This document shows positions 34,112 to 43,043 of a DNA stretch of 54,755 nucleotides, piece after piece. The notes under the pieces were generated by a model. The model saw only the letters and a list, made by a program, of their open reading frames with translations, did not search any database and was not told the origin of the DNA. The position numbers and the translations under genes are program-made. The stretch is taken from contig JAPYUP010000008.1 of the NCBI GenBank assembly GCA_029940695.1, positions 1-54,755 on the forward strand, in the 5' to 3' direction. Each line of letters opens with the position of its first letter. Position 1 is the first letter of the stretch. Source of the DNA: Candidatus Thalassarchaeaceae archaeon. Its GTDB lineage: Archaea; Thermoplasmatota; Poseidoniia; Poseidoniales; Thalassarchaeaceae.

Positions 34112-34183
34112 GCCACTGTGGCTTAGAGGTATAGCGTCGCCTTGGTAAGGCGAAGGTCGGGGGTTCGATTCCCCCCAGTGGCT
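34112..34183 (+). tRNA. tRNA-Thr (GGT)
   Basis: Acceptor GCCACTG/CAGTGGC with discriminator T. The anticodon stem TCGCC/GGCGA encloses loop TTGGTAA, giving anticodon GGT. CCA is not encoded (CCC follows), unlike the other tRNAs here, so it must be added by the CCA enzyme. Confidence 0.95.
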
Positions 34184-34252
34184 CCCTCGCCTTCCTTGAA
34201 TCATTGACGTCGAACAGATTCATTGATAACTTATCCAAGTATCAGTGAGTGC

Positions 34253-37200
34253 ATGTCCACTAGCCGTAGCAGACTTGCCGGAGCACTAACCCTCCTGATG
34301 ATACTAGCTCCCCTCACCAGCGCTGGCGTATCCTCTTGGTCTGGCCCCACAGTGGTCAGTAGCGATGGGGACGCTACGGTTGTCACGGGCTTCAGGCTAC
34401 CCGGGAACTCAACGGTCATGGATGGGTGGCTCCACGTCACCAACACTCCCATGGCAACCTCGACTGACTCGGGCATCGTGTGGGAGGAGGCCAATTTCGA
34501 CGCTGGCTACATGCTGGGGTCCGAGTTGAACAGCGACGGGTATCTCGTGCTTCAGGATGATGGCTCCAGATCGAACGTCAGCGACTTCGACGTCGGCGAA
34601 ATCCAAGTAAGTCTGAACTCTGCATATACATACTCCCCTGGGTGGAGACATGTGTTTTCCAAAGTAGAGGGAACGAACCTCTCCGGCTGCGGCGGAGGCG
34701 ATGGCACATACGTCGGCCACGGATTCGACGATGACTTCGACCAGGCACTAGACGAAGACGAGACTGTCGAGACCATCTACTACTGCGATACCTTCGCTAA
34801 CGGGGACTCCGTCACTGCGCTAACCATCAACAACTCAGGGGACGGTTACACTCCGGGAAATTTATCTGCCACCGGTGGCAACGGCTCCGGCTTCTCGGGG
34901 ACCTACATAATCAGCACGGGAATAGAAAGCATCACCGTCGATGATGGCGGCTCTAACTACGACACTACCGACACCGTTGTGATTCAATGCCAATCCCCCT
35001 GTGGCTCTGGCGCCACAGCCTCTATCACCTCCGTGGATGGCAACGGCACAATCCTCACGGTTTCAGTGACCGACACCGGATCGGGATACACTCCCGATAA
35101 CAACATCGCCATTGGAATTCAGTCCTCTGGGAGTAGTGCATCGCTCTCCGCGCAACTCGGGTCGACCGGCCCCATACACTCGACCGAGACAGTTGATGGG
35201 GGCAGCAACTACACGTCCACCCCTTCCATCCTCATCAGCGACTCAAATGGCTCGTGGGGCCTGATTACAGCCACCCTAGGTGCCTATTACGAGTATCAGG
35301 TAGACATCATCTCAGTTGCCGCTGGGGAGAATTGCACTGACGCTGGATTCAAAATTATGTCTGGGCTCGATGTCAACGGGGACCGGAACCTCGACACCTC
35401 TGAAATCGAGGACACCATCTACTTATGTCACCAAACGAAGATTTGGCAGGCGACTACCTTCACCGATCTCAATGGCACCATCTATGGGGATGAGCAGACG
35501 CTATCGCACGGCGTAGTGCCTACTTCTTCCTACCAAGGCATCGTCTCGGCCGGCACGCTTCCCGGCAACCCACTCCCTGCGGGAACTGCGAGTTCCTTCC
35601 TTATCCCCTCGGCCTCAGTTCCTAACGCGGAGTACATCAACGGGTATTACCTCAAGTTCCACCATTGGTACCACTTGGACAGCAACGCCTCCGGCGGGGG
35701 CGACGGGGCTTGGGTAGAGTACAGACTCGAGTCTCAAGAGGGGTGGGGCAATTGGACCTACATCGAGCCTGAAGGCGGCTATCCGAGCACCATGTCGACA
35801 GACGCTCCGACGCCCAACGGCGCCGCTGCATCCCCTGTCCCTGTCTTCGCTTCCCCGACCTACAGCGGATGGGTGGAGAGCAACTTCTCTCTCTCGTCCA
35901 TCGTAGGAATCGAGAACGCCGATAACCTGCAGTTCAGGTTTCAGATTTGGACGCACCCTAACGCCTCTAACGAGAGGCCTGGCTGGTTCCTGGACAACAT
36001 CAGGTTCAACAATGACGGAGTTTATGTTGGAGTCTGGCACCACGGGTGCTACACCTTGACGTCCCCATCATGCCAATACTCGGCTGACGCCTATGGGTCA
36101 ATGGGGCGTACCATCGACCTCAGTGGAACTAACTCCACCTCCAAAATAGAGGTTGAAATGGAGTGGGACCTCGAGGGATCGACCTATGACAACGCCTGCG
36201 TGGAGCTCTCGCTGGGCAGCGGGTGGACCGACATCTCCTCATCGACCAACAGCACGACTTCGGACTGCGCCTCTAGGTCCGGGGCAATCCCCGGAAACGG
36301 GTACGCTGATGTCGACGGACAGACCTACAACGACCAGAGCTGGGATTTCAGAACGGTCTCCCTGGACATCCCGAGCGGTTTCCAGAACCAGTCTTCCGTC
36401 GACTTTAGAATAGTAGTTGATACAAACCCCTGTTGCACGAACTACGGGGGTAGCTACCCGTCCGATAACAGGGAGGGCCTGACAGTGTCGGGAATCAGGG
36501 TCGTTGACTACTACGGAAACACGCTCTTCGTGGACGGAATCGACAATCATTCGACCATGAGCCATTCGGGACTGCCCGATGTCAACGGGAACCCGTCGGC
36601 CGACGATTGGGGCTTCTTCACCATCTTGAAAGGGCAGCAGAGCATTTCGAGGGCCTTCGAGGACGCCACCGCGAACTCACCGACCGTCAACGATGCGACC
36701 GGTTGGACGAGATCTACCTCGATGAACTCGGGCACCTGCAGTGACGACAAGTGTAAGTTCACACTAAACAAGATTTCACAGAACTCCGGGCCCCCTTCTA
36801 CGTCCTCCTTCCCATACGCCTACGGAATCGGGTTCTCAGGAAACTACGCGAACTACATCGACGAGGCCAAGCTAATCTCCCCCTGGTACGACATCCCAAT
36901 GAATGGCACGTCCTACCTAACCTTCGACCATTGGTCCTGCTCAGAGGTAAGCTGGGACGGCGGAGCTGTCTTCATCAAGGTCAACAGCGGTTCCTGGCAG
37001 CACTTCAACCCGGGAAACTGGTACACTAGCACAGCGTACACAGGAGCGGGCCACAACCTTGCTGGCATGAGTATCTTCGGGACCAACCACTGCACTGGAA
37101 CCGCTTCGAGCGGGTCTTGGACGTCGAATAGCGGCATGACCAACATGGTAGCCAGCCTAGCAAACTATAGGGGCGACAGCGTCAAATTCAAGTTTTCGTT

Positions 37201-40200
37201 CGGTTCGGACGCAATCTGGAACTTGGCCGGTTGGTTCATCGACAACGCCGGTGTGAGGATTGCGAATTACGGTGAGGTGGGTCACTGGCTAAGCCCCACA
37301 GTCTCCATCGATCTCGAGTCGAAGTTCAACCTCGGCTTCATAGATATCGACGCAGTGATTTTAGGGAACGCTTGGGTTCGTGGAACCTTAGTTGAGGCAG
37401 ACACAGGAAACGCCATTCCCGGATTCTCAAATATCTCGTTCCCAATCAGCCTTGCCGGGATCGATGCTCAGGCCTATCCTAAAATCAGGCTGAAGATTCA
37501 CATGATGACCGACGATCCCGAGGTCTCGCCAATCCTCAAGAACGTCTACATCGGCGGCGACAGGATTCTGAATGCGGGCTCGGGATACAACGGCTGGGAT
37601 TACAGTGCTGGCATCGAGGTCATCGACGATCTGCTCAACGCCACTGCAATTTCCGGCACCATCACCTCGGACTACACTCACTCCTCGCGCCCGATAAAGA
37701 GTGTGACAATCAAGGGGAACCTCTCTAGTGGAGTGGTTGTAACCATTACAGACGCGCAGGGCAACTCACTCGGTTCATCTCCTAAGGGGGGAACCGTGGA
37801 GTTCACCACCCCTCAGACGGGTTACGGAGCGTCGGTTTCTCTGCCTACCAATGGCTGGATCGATGTTCTTCGAATCTCATCCAAATTCGCTGATCCTGCT
37901 TCCAATCCCTCGATAGATGTCCTCGATGACGGGTTCTCTGAGTGGAGTTTTCCCCTCAGTGACGGCTACGGGCACTTCGGGTGGCAATCGATGTTTTCGA
38001 CTTCTGGCAATCAACATGCGAGAAGCGTGACCCTAGATCTTGATGGTTCCAACTCAGAGGTTCTCGTCGCTAGGATTCCGGATTCAGCCGCCGTAACATC
38101 GGGGCTCATCGCCATCTCTCCCGATGCAGGTGGCTTCGAGGCTCCCGTCGTTCTGTCAGTCGCCGGCTCATCAGTAACCGGGGGCAGCGGGAACTCGCCC
38201 TTCCTAAGCCAACTGAGCCAAGGCCAAATCTCAGGAATCGGTCTCATGAGCGCCTCACACACCGATTCGGACACCGGCAGACAGTGGCTAGAGGTTCCAA
38301 TCGAGGTCAGTTCAGTCTCCGCGCAGACTGTCTCTCTAACTAGCATGGGGATTGGATACCTAATCTTCGAGAACGTATCCGGATTAGGCCCCTTAATCGC
38401 CTCCTACCACGACACCCATACCAGCGATGACCCTCCCCCGGTGGAGTTGGCCATTCCCGTCAGCGTCACCTCTGACTACGGGGCCATCTCCATAGACGGC
38501 TCGGTAATCCACGATTACATGATAGTGAATCGAGACTTCTCCGTACCGAATACCCTCTACCCAGACGATGAGATGATTGAGATTGTGACCAGCCACCACC
38601 ACCTCTACGATAATGCGAACATCGCGGACATCTCCCTCACTGGGGCTGCATCGGACGGGAATTCTCTGGGCTTCCACACTCAGAATAGTGCCGATGGATT
38701 GTGGGGTGCGGGAGGCTCCGGAATCCTCTTCTCGCAGTCATCTGGCAGCGAATTGGCTCCATTGGACACGGAGATGAGCTTTGTCGAGCAAACGGTTCAC
38801 AATGATGGCTACACTGACATTGTGGTGCATTGGTTTTTCAACGTGGGATGGAACTGGGACGATGTTGACAATATCTTCTGGCAGGCCAGGGCCAACGACG
38901 AGAACGGAGAGACCCTCTGGCCCGCGACCGCCCAAAGCGGTAGGACCGGTTCAAATGCCGTCGAGAACGACCTGCAGATTGACTCTTTCACTATCAAGGA
39001 CAATCAGGGCAGACTTATCTCAAACATCTACGACACGTTGTTCTACCCATTCCCCATACTCGAAGGGGGCGATTTAAACATCAGCGGGACCGTCAGGTTC
39101 CAAGACTCCACTGACAAGCGCCCGATTGGATCTGACTACTCTACAGCCCTGAATCTTTCAGGCAGCATTTACCCATTGCAAAGTGGCGATGGCGGAACAT
39201 TCTCCGGGGTCGTGACCTCTCCTTCCGGCGTCAGCAACATGCTCCTCTCACCAATCATGATCTCAGTGGGCCCACAGGGGGCTTCCTCCGGAGCACAGGA
39301 CGTCACAGGAGTGCCTCCGCTAATTGAGGTCGTCATCGATACCAGCCCACCGATTGCTGGTCCGTTGGAGGTCAATACGCCCATCGGGCTTCAGGGTGTG
39401 GATGGGATGGTCGTTGACCCCACAGTACCATTCGCCCCGTACATCACCATCTCGGAGGACGAGGCGAGGGGTGAGTCACTGACTCTGAAGTACTGGAGAA
39501 CAGGTGTCGACGATGCTGACAGCGACGACATTCCCGACGAGGACGAGTACCAGTCACAAGACAAGACCTTGACCGCGGGCCTGACTGGCCAACAGCAAAT
39601 CCAGTTCTCAGGTATCGACGTCTCAGCCCTCAACAACGAACCCATATTCCTCTATGTCGAAGGCATGGACTGGGCCGGCTTCAGTTATCAGGAAGGCGGC
39701 ACTGGTGGGGGCCCCGGTGCCCAGAGCGCCTGGGCCACGGTCGTGGTGGCAGTCGACGAGCCCACAGAGTTCGCGGGAATTGGAATCGGAACAGGCCAAG
39801 GCACAAACTCGGCCTTCGACCTTGACAGGGCGACCCAAGACAGTGTAGACTACTACCTCGTGCCCGGGCAGACTCACACCTTCACCGTCAGGATAGACGA
39901 GCCGAACGGCTTCCACACGATCGACAACATCTCTGTGATGCTCTGCGGATACGGGGTAGATTTTGGTATGTTCACCTACGCGCCCTACTCTGCGACGCTA
40001 TGGACTCCGGAAGACAGCATGCTCCTACCCATAAGTGCGCAGACCGAGCAGGTCACGTCCTCCGTCACGGAGCTGCGACTGGGTTTCAGACTGTCGTGGG
40101 ACTTCCCTTGGCCCCCAATAGAAACATCACTCTCCCCCGAGGTCTTCAATTGTCAGCCTAGGGTGTACGTGGAGGACAACCTCGTGTCCATCGAATCAGA

Positions 40201-41518
40201 CTCCCTAGGTTCGCTCGAATGGCGCCTCGATAACCAACTCAGCGCGATTCCCGAGAGTGCCAATGACCTAACGCCCCCGCTAGTTGAGACTCTTGGCACC
40301 TCTCTCTACCTAGGGCAAGGTGATGAGTTCTCATTTACGGGTGTGATTTACCACACTGGTTCGGGCCAGAGACTGGAGGGGGTGCCCTCCGATCTTACAG
40401 TTCAGGTCACTATGGTATATGGGACAGAGAACAGGGTATCGTACGCCGAGGTTCAATCCAATGCGACCTTCACCGCAACAATGATTCTCCCAGAAAGACC
40501 CCCGTTGAATCCAACAATGACCGTCACAACTTCTCTGCTGAACACGCCTGGAGGCTCCAGCTCGGTCGATAACTCAGATGCGTCCGTGACTGTGGATACG
40601 GCCTCTCCAACCGCACTGTTCAACCTAGCAGATTACCCCGACTCTTCTCTAACTATCATTGAGACGCACGAGATTGACAGCATTCCGGTGACAGTTACGA
40701 TTGTTGAAGATATTGGGTTAATCGCCGGCCCATTGCAGGTTTCCTGGGAGTTCCGAAGGGATGGCCAGCTTATCTCAGGAACTGAGAGTACCGGGGAACT
40801 TTCATGGATTTCAAGCAACGACGGAAAGCACGTCTACCAGGGTCAACTGGACTTCTCGCCCAACGTTGAATTGCAATTTGAGAATGGTGACAAGATCGCC
40901 TTCTGGATCACCACCACGGACATGGCAGGAAACTTTGTTATCGGACTCGGGGGCCCCGACTCACCTAGGATGCCAACACTCAGAGTCGTTGAGTTCCTCG
41001 TCCAGTACACGAGGGAGGTGGTAACTCCAACTAAGACCCCGTTCGTCGGCGAGGTCCTGACGATTGTGACCTATTGGGAGAACCCGGGAAAGCTAGATGG
41101 CACCATTGAAGTGGGCCTGTACGAGCAGAAGACCGACGGAAGCTGGCAACCATCAAGGTCCACCCTGCAATACGGGGACGTCGAAATCTACCTGCCCCCT
41201 GAGAGTTCAAGCATCAAGGCACAGTTTGAGTATGAGACGTGGCAGGAGGGTCAACCCCTTCTGGTTCTCGTGGTGAATGGGGACTTCGACAATGCGAACT
41301 ATATGAACATCGAAATCACGGGAATAAGCGTCGAGAGCTCAGCCATCATAGACCAAGGGGGCAGCGAAACGGCGTGGATTATCGGGGGGCTGCTTCTCAT
41401 CATCTCCCTTATGGCCGTCGCTTTCTACGTAATCACGAATCGTGGCGAGGACTATTACTACGATGACGAAGATTGGGACTACGGCGACAAGGAAAATGAT
41501 GAAAGCGAACAGACATAG
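34253..41518 (+). CDS. Giant surface protein (2421 residues) with jelly-roll modules and C-terminal anchor
   Basis: Signal peptide from ATG 34253 (MSTSRSRLAGAL, cleavage near TSAG). Near residues 145-400 are two short Cys modules of the form 'GxD.N.D..LD..EI.DTIYLC' (DUF7151-like), split by Gly/Ser-rich repeats with DGGSNY and TDTGSGYTP. Three MAM/galactose-binding-like units follow at about 450-1030, each ending 'F.F...GWF.DN..' (PGWFLDNIRF; AGWFIDNAGV). The rest is Ig-like beta domains. A membrane helix near 2375-2397 is followed by a short Tyr/Asp-rich cytoplasmic tail. The likely role is binding of polymers or neighbouring cells; no enzyme motif. tRNA-Thr lies about 70 bases upstream. Confidence 0.8.
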   Translation: MSTSRSRLAGALTLLMILAPLTSAGVSSWSGPTVVSSDGDATVVTGFRLPGNSTVMDGWLHVTNTPMATSTDSGIVWEEANFDAGYMLGSELNSDGYLVLQDDGSRSNVSDFDVGEIQVSLNSAYTYSPGWRHVFSKVEGTNLSGCGGGDGTYVGHGFDDDFDQALDEDETVETIYYCDTFANGDSVTALTINNSGDGYTPGNLSATGGNGSGFSGTYIISTGIESITVDDGGSNYDTTDTVVIQCQSPCGSGATASITSVDGNGTILTVSVTDTGSGYTPDNNIAIGIQSSGSSASLSAQLGSTGPIHSTETVDGGSNYTSTPSILISDSNGSWGLITATLGAYYEYQVDIISVAAGENCTDAGFKIMSGLDVNGDRNLDTSEIEDTIYLCHQTKIWQATTFTDLNGTIYGDEQTLSHGVVPTSSYQGIVSAGTLPGNPLPAGTASSFLIPSASVPNAEYINGYYLKFHHWYHLDSNASGGGDGAWVEYRLESQEGWGNWTYIEPEGGYPSTMSTDAPTPNGAAASPVPVFASPTYSGWVESNFSLSSIVGIENADNLQFRFQIWTHPNASNERPGWFLDNIRFNNDGVYVGVWHHGCYTLTSPSCQYSADAYGSMGRTIDLSGTNSTSKIEVEMEWDLEGSTYDNACVELSLGSGWTDISSSTNSTTSDCASRSGAIPGNGYADVDGQTYNDQSWDFRTVSLDIPSGFQNQSSVDFRIVVDTNPCCTNYGGSYPSDNREGLTVSGIRVVDYYGNTLFVDGIDNHSTMSHSGLPDVNGNPSADDWGFFTILKGQQSISRAFEDATANSPTVNDATGWTRSTSMNSGTCSDDKCKFTLNKISQNSGPPSTSSFPYAYGIGFSGNYANYIDEAKLISPWYDIPMNGTSYLTFDHWSCSEVSWDGGAVFIKVNSGSWQHFNPGNWYTSTAYTGAGHNLAGMSIFGTNHCTGTASSGSWTSNSGMTNMVASLANYRGDSVKFKFSFGSDAIWNLAGWFIDNAGVRIANYGEVGHWLSPTVSIDLESKFNLGFIDIDAVILGNAWVRGTLVEADTGNAIPGFSNISFPISLAGIDAQAYPKIRLKIHMMTDDPEVSPILKNVYIGGDRILNAGSGYNGWDYSAGIEVIDDLLNATAISGTITSDYTHSSRPIKSVTIKGNLSSGVVVTITDAQGNSLGSSPKGGTVEFTTPQTGYGASVSLPTNGWIDVLRISSKFADPASNPSIDVLDDGFSEWSFPLSDGYGHFGWQSMFSTSGNQHARSVTLDLDGSNSEVLVARIPDSAAVTSGLIAISPDAGGFEAPVVLSVAGSSVTGGSGNSPFLSQLSQGQISGIGLMSASHTDSDTGRQWLEVPIEVSSVSAQTVSLTSMGIGYLIFENVSGLGPLIASYHDTHTSDDPPPVELAIPVSVTSDYGAISIDGSVIHDYMIVNRDFSVPNTLYPDDEMIEIVTSHHHLYDNANIADISLTGAASDGNSLGFHTQNSADGLWGAGGSGILFSQSSGSELAPLDTEMSFVEQTVHNDGYTDIVVHWFFNVGWNWDDVDNIFWQARANDENGETLWPATAQSGRTGSNAVENDLQIDSFTIKDNQGRLISNIYDTLFYPFPILEGGDLNISGTVRFQDSTDKRPIGSDYSTALNLSGSIYPLQSGDGGTFSGVVTSPSGVSNMLLSPIMISVGPQGASSGAQDVTGVPPLIEVVIDTSPPIAGPLEVNTPIGLQGVDGMVVDPTVPFAPYITISEDEARGESLTLKYWRTGVDDADSDDIPDEDEYQSQDKTLTAGLTGQQQIQFSGIDVSALNNEPIFLYVEGMDWAGFSYQEGGTGGGPGAQSAWATVVVAVDEPTEFAGIGIGTGQGTNSAFDLDRATQDSVDYYLVPGQTHTFTVRIDEPNGFHTIDNISVMLCGYGVDFGMFTYAPYSATLWTPEDSMLLPISAQTEQVTSSVTELRLGFRLSWDFPWPPIETSLSPEVFNCQPRVYVEDNLVSIESDSLGSLEWRLDNQLSAIPESANDLTPPLVETLGTSLYLGQGDEFSFTGVIYHTGSGQRLEGVPSDLTVQVTMVYGTENRVSYAEVQSNATFTATMILPERPPLNPTMTVTTSLLNTPGGSSSVDNSDASVTVDTASPTALFNLADYPDSSLTIIETHEIDSIPVTVTIVEDIGLIAGPLQVSWEFRRDGQLISGTESTGELSWISSNDGKHVYQGQLDFSPNVELQFENGDKIAFWITTTDMAGNFVIGLGGPDSPRMPTLRVVEFLVQYTREVVTPTKTPFVGEVLTIVTYWENPGKLDGTIEVGLYEQKTDGSWQPSRSTLQYGDVEIYLPPESSSIKAQFEYETWQEGQPLLVLVVNGDFDNANYMNIEITGISVESSAIIDQGGSETAWIIGGLLLIISLMAVAFYVITNRGEDYYYDDEDWDYGDKENDESEQT

Positions 41519-41582
41519 TCTGCCCGGGTCATTTTCTCAGACTAGGAGAAGCCACCTCAAGAGTTGCAGTACACCTCTCGTG

Positions 41583-41590
41583 TTTATAGG
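41583..41590 (+). promoter_or_regulatory. Candidate TATA box for the 53-residue protein
   Basis: TTTATAGG lies about 55 bases upstream of ATG 41645 in the 126-base gap after the giant surface protein, suggesting a separate transcript with a short leader. Confidence 0.45.
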
Positions 41591-41644
41591 CCATTGTCAT
41601 CGCCTAACCGGCGAGGAAGAGATTCCTCGGGGTGGGATGCGTTG

Positions 41645-41806
41645 ATGTCTGGAATTGCCGATGTAGAGGAGCTGAGAACAGAGTTAGATGAATTAAGGGT
41701 CTTGGTGAACACCCTCCTGACAATAATTATGGAGGAGGCCGACGGCGTCCAGTCCGGTGCGGCTCCGACGGTTCCTGGACACCCAAAGCGCGGCTACTCG
41801 ATGTAA
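41645..41806 (+). CDS. Small coiled-coil protein
   Basis: 53 residues from ATG 41645. Residues ~5-35 form an amphipathic heptad-like helix (VEELRTELDELRVLVNTLLTIIMEE), followed by a Pro/Gly-rich tail ending KRGYSM. A coding call is supported by the separate TATA-like box and tight packing: its stop at 41806 abuts the convergent glycosylase stop at 41807. Function unknown; a small dimerising partner is plausible. Confidence 0.55.
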   Translation: MSGIADVEELRTELDELRVLVNTLLTIIMEEADGVQSGAAPTVPGHPKRGYSM

Positions 41807-42454
41807 TCAGTACCGCACTGGCTCTGGGTCACTGCTCCTCCAGATGTACCATGTCGCTACGGTCCTGTATGGCCTCCATGACTCTGCAATCGCCATCAGT
41901 TCCGATTCAGATAGAGCATTGCCTTGGTTGTAGAGGCGCTCCATCGACCTGATGACTCCTATGTCAGTGACGGGGAATATATCGGGCCTTAGCAATGAGA
42001 AGATAAGGACCATCTCAGCCGTCCACTCACCCACTCCTCTCAGGGCCACTAGCCTACTAGTCGCCACCTCGTCACTGAGTTCACACCACACAATCTCACT
42101 ATAGCCCGACAGCCAGGCTTCTGCAATTCCCACAACGTACTCAGACTTCCTCCCTGAGAGTCCGCAGGCACGGAGATTATTGTAGGATACTCCGAGGATG
42201 TTTTCTGGCGTCACGGCTCCGAGGGAACTCTCGATTCTGCCCCAAACCGAGTCAGCGGCCTTCGACGAGATCTGCTGACCGACGATTGACCTCATGAGGG
42301 TGAGGAAGGCATCCCCTCTCGATGACAAGGGCGGGTGCTCGTGGCCATCGATAAGCCGAGACATAATCTCATCCACCTTGGAGAGGAACTCTTTCACCTC
42401 CCCCCAGTATTCGGGTTGTTGCAACTCCGCGTTCACAAATCTCGGTACCCCCAT
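41807..42454 (-). CDS. DNA-3-methyladenine glycosylase, HhH-GPD family (AlkA-like)
   Basis: Base-excision repair enzyme removing alkylated purines. 215 residues, the short bacterial/archaeal AlkA form. Conserved SIVGQQISSKAADSVW near 56-71; helix-hairpin-helix RLVALRGVGEWTAEMVLIF at about 134-152; catalytic aspartate D164 in FPVTDIGV. No Fe-S cluster cysteines follow the hairpin, which argues against an endonuclease III or MutY type. Confidence 0.92.
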   Translation of the reverse strand: MGVPRFVNAELQQPEYWGEVKEFLSKVDEIMSRLIDGHEHPPLSSRGDAFLTLMRSIVGQQISSKAADSVWGRIESSLGAVTPENILGVSYNNLRACGLSGRKSEYVVGIAEAWLSGYSEIVWCELSDEVATSRLVALRGVGEWTAEMVLIFSLLRPDIFPVTDIGVIRSMERLYNQGNALSESELMAIAESWRPYRTVATWYIWRSSDPEPVRY

Positions 42455-42500
42455 AGTTCAAGACTTCTGGCTTCGTCCCGCTGCTGTGGACCTGAAGAGT

Positions 42501-43043
42501 ATGAGCCTCGAGCAGTGGCTCTTGGCCGGCGCTGCAGTAACCACTGTCGCCTTCTTTGTTGTCGCCATCTACTCTCCCAGCACCTTCGACCCGGACCCCG
42601 ATTGGGGTGTCTCAGATGGCTGCATTGGAGGCTTGGAACATCAGGACGCTGGAATCTCGTTCCACTATCACCCCTCTCTCAAGGTAACCATGGACGGTCA
42701 GCAATTACAGATTGCATCAAACGCGGGAATAGACCAGACCGGTTGCCGCGAGGGCATGAGGTGGATTCACGTCCACGACTCATCAGAATCTGGATTCACT
42801 ACGTTGCACATCGAGACGCCCGACAGGCTCAACGTTCCACTCGGCTCGTTCTTCGAGATTTGGGAGAGGGACGGCGGCCCAGGATTGACAGACAATCGGA
42901 CCTTCGACATCAACCGCAACGGCATCTCCGACTGGGACGAGTATGAAATCACAATGCTCGTGAACGGCGATGAGAATACGAAGTACGAGTCCTTCGTCAT
43001 GGAGGACTTAGCCCAGATCGAGCTCACCTTCACTTCGAAGTAG
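42501..43043 (+). CDS. Small membrane-anchored extracytoplasmic protein
   Basis: 180 residues from ATG 42501. One N-terminal helix (WLLAGAAVTTVAFFVVAIY) is followed by an exported domain with two cysteines (SDGCIGG and QTGCREG, possibly a disulfide) and an EF-hand-like DINRNGISDWDEYE stretch near 145. No family recognised. It diverges from the glycosylase gene by 46 bases, and its stop directly abuts that of the convergent rtcB gene. Confidence 0.6.
   Translation: MSLEQWLLAGAAVTTVAFFVVAIYSPSTFDPDPDWGVSDGCIGGLEHQDAGISFHYHPSLKVTMDGQQLQIASNAGIDQTGCREGMRWIHVHDSSESGFTTLHIETPDRLNVPLGSFFEIWERDGGPGLTDNRTFDINRNGISDWDEYEITMLVNGDENTKYESFVMEDLAQIELTFTSK

Noticed and set aside
33894-34252. Possible tRNA-associated integration site
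   Set aside because: Two tRNA genes are present, but there is no integrase and no repeated tRNA 3' end was noticed nearby.
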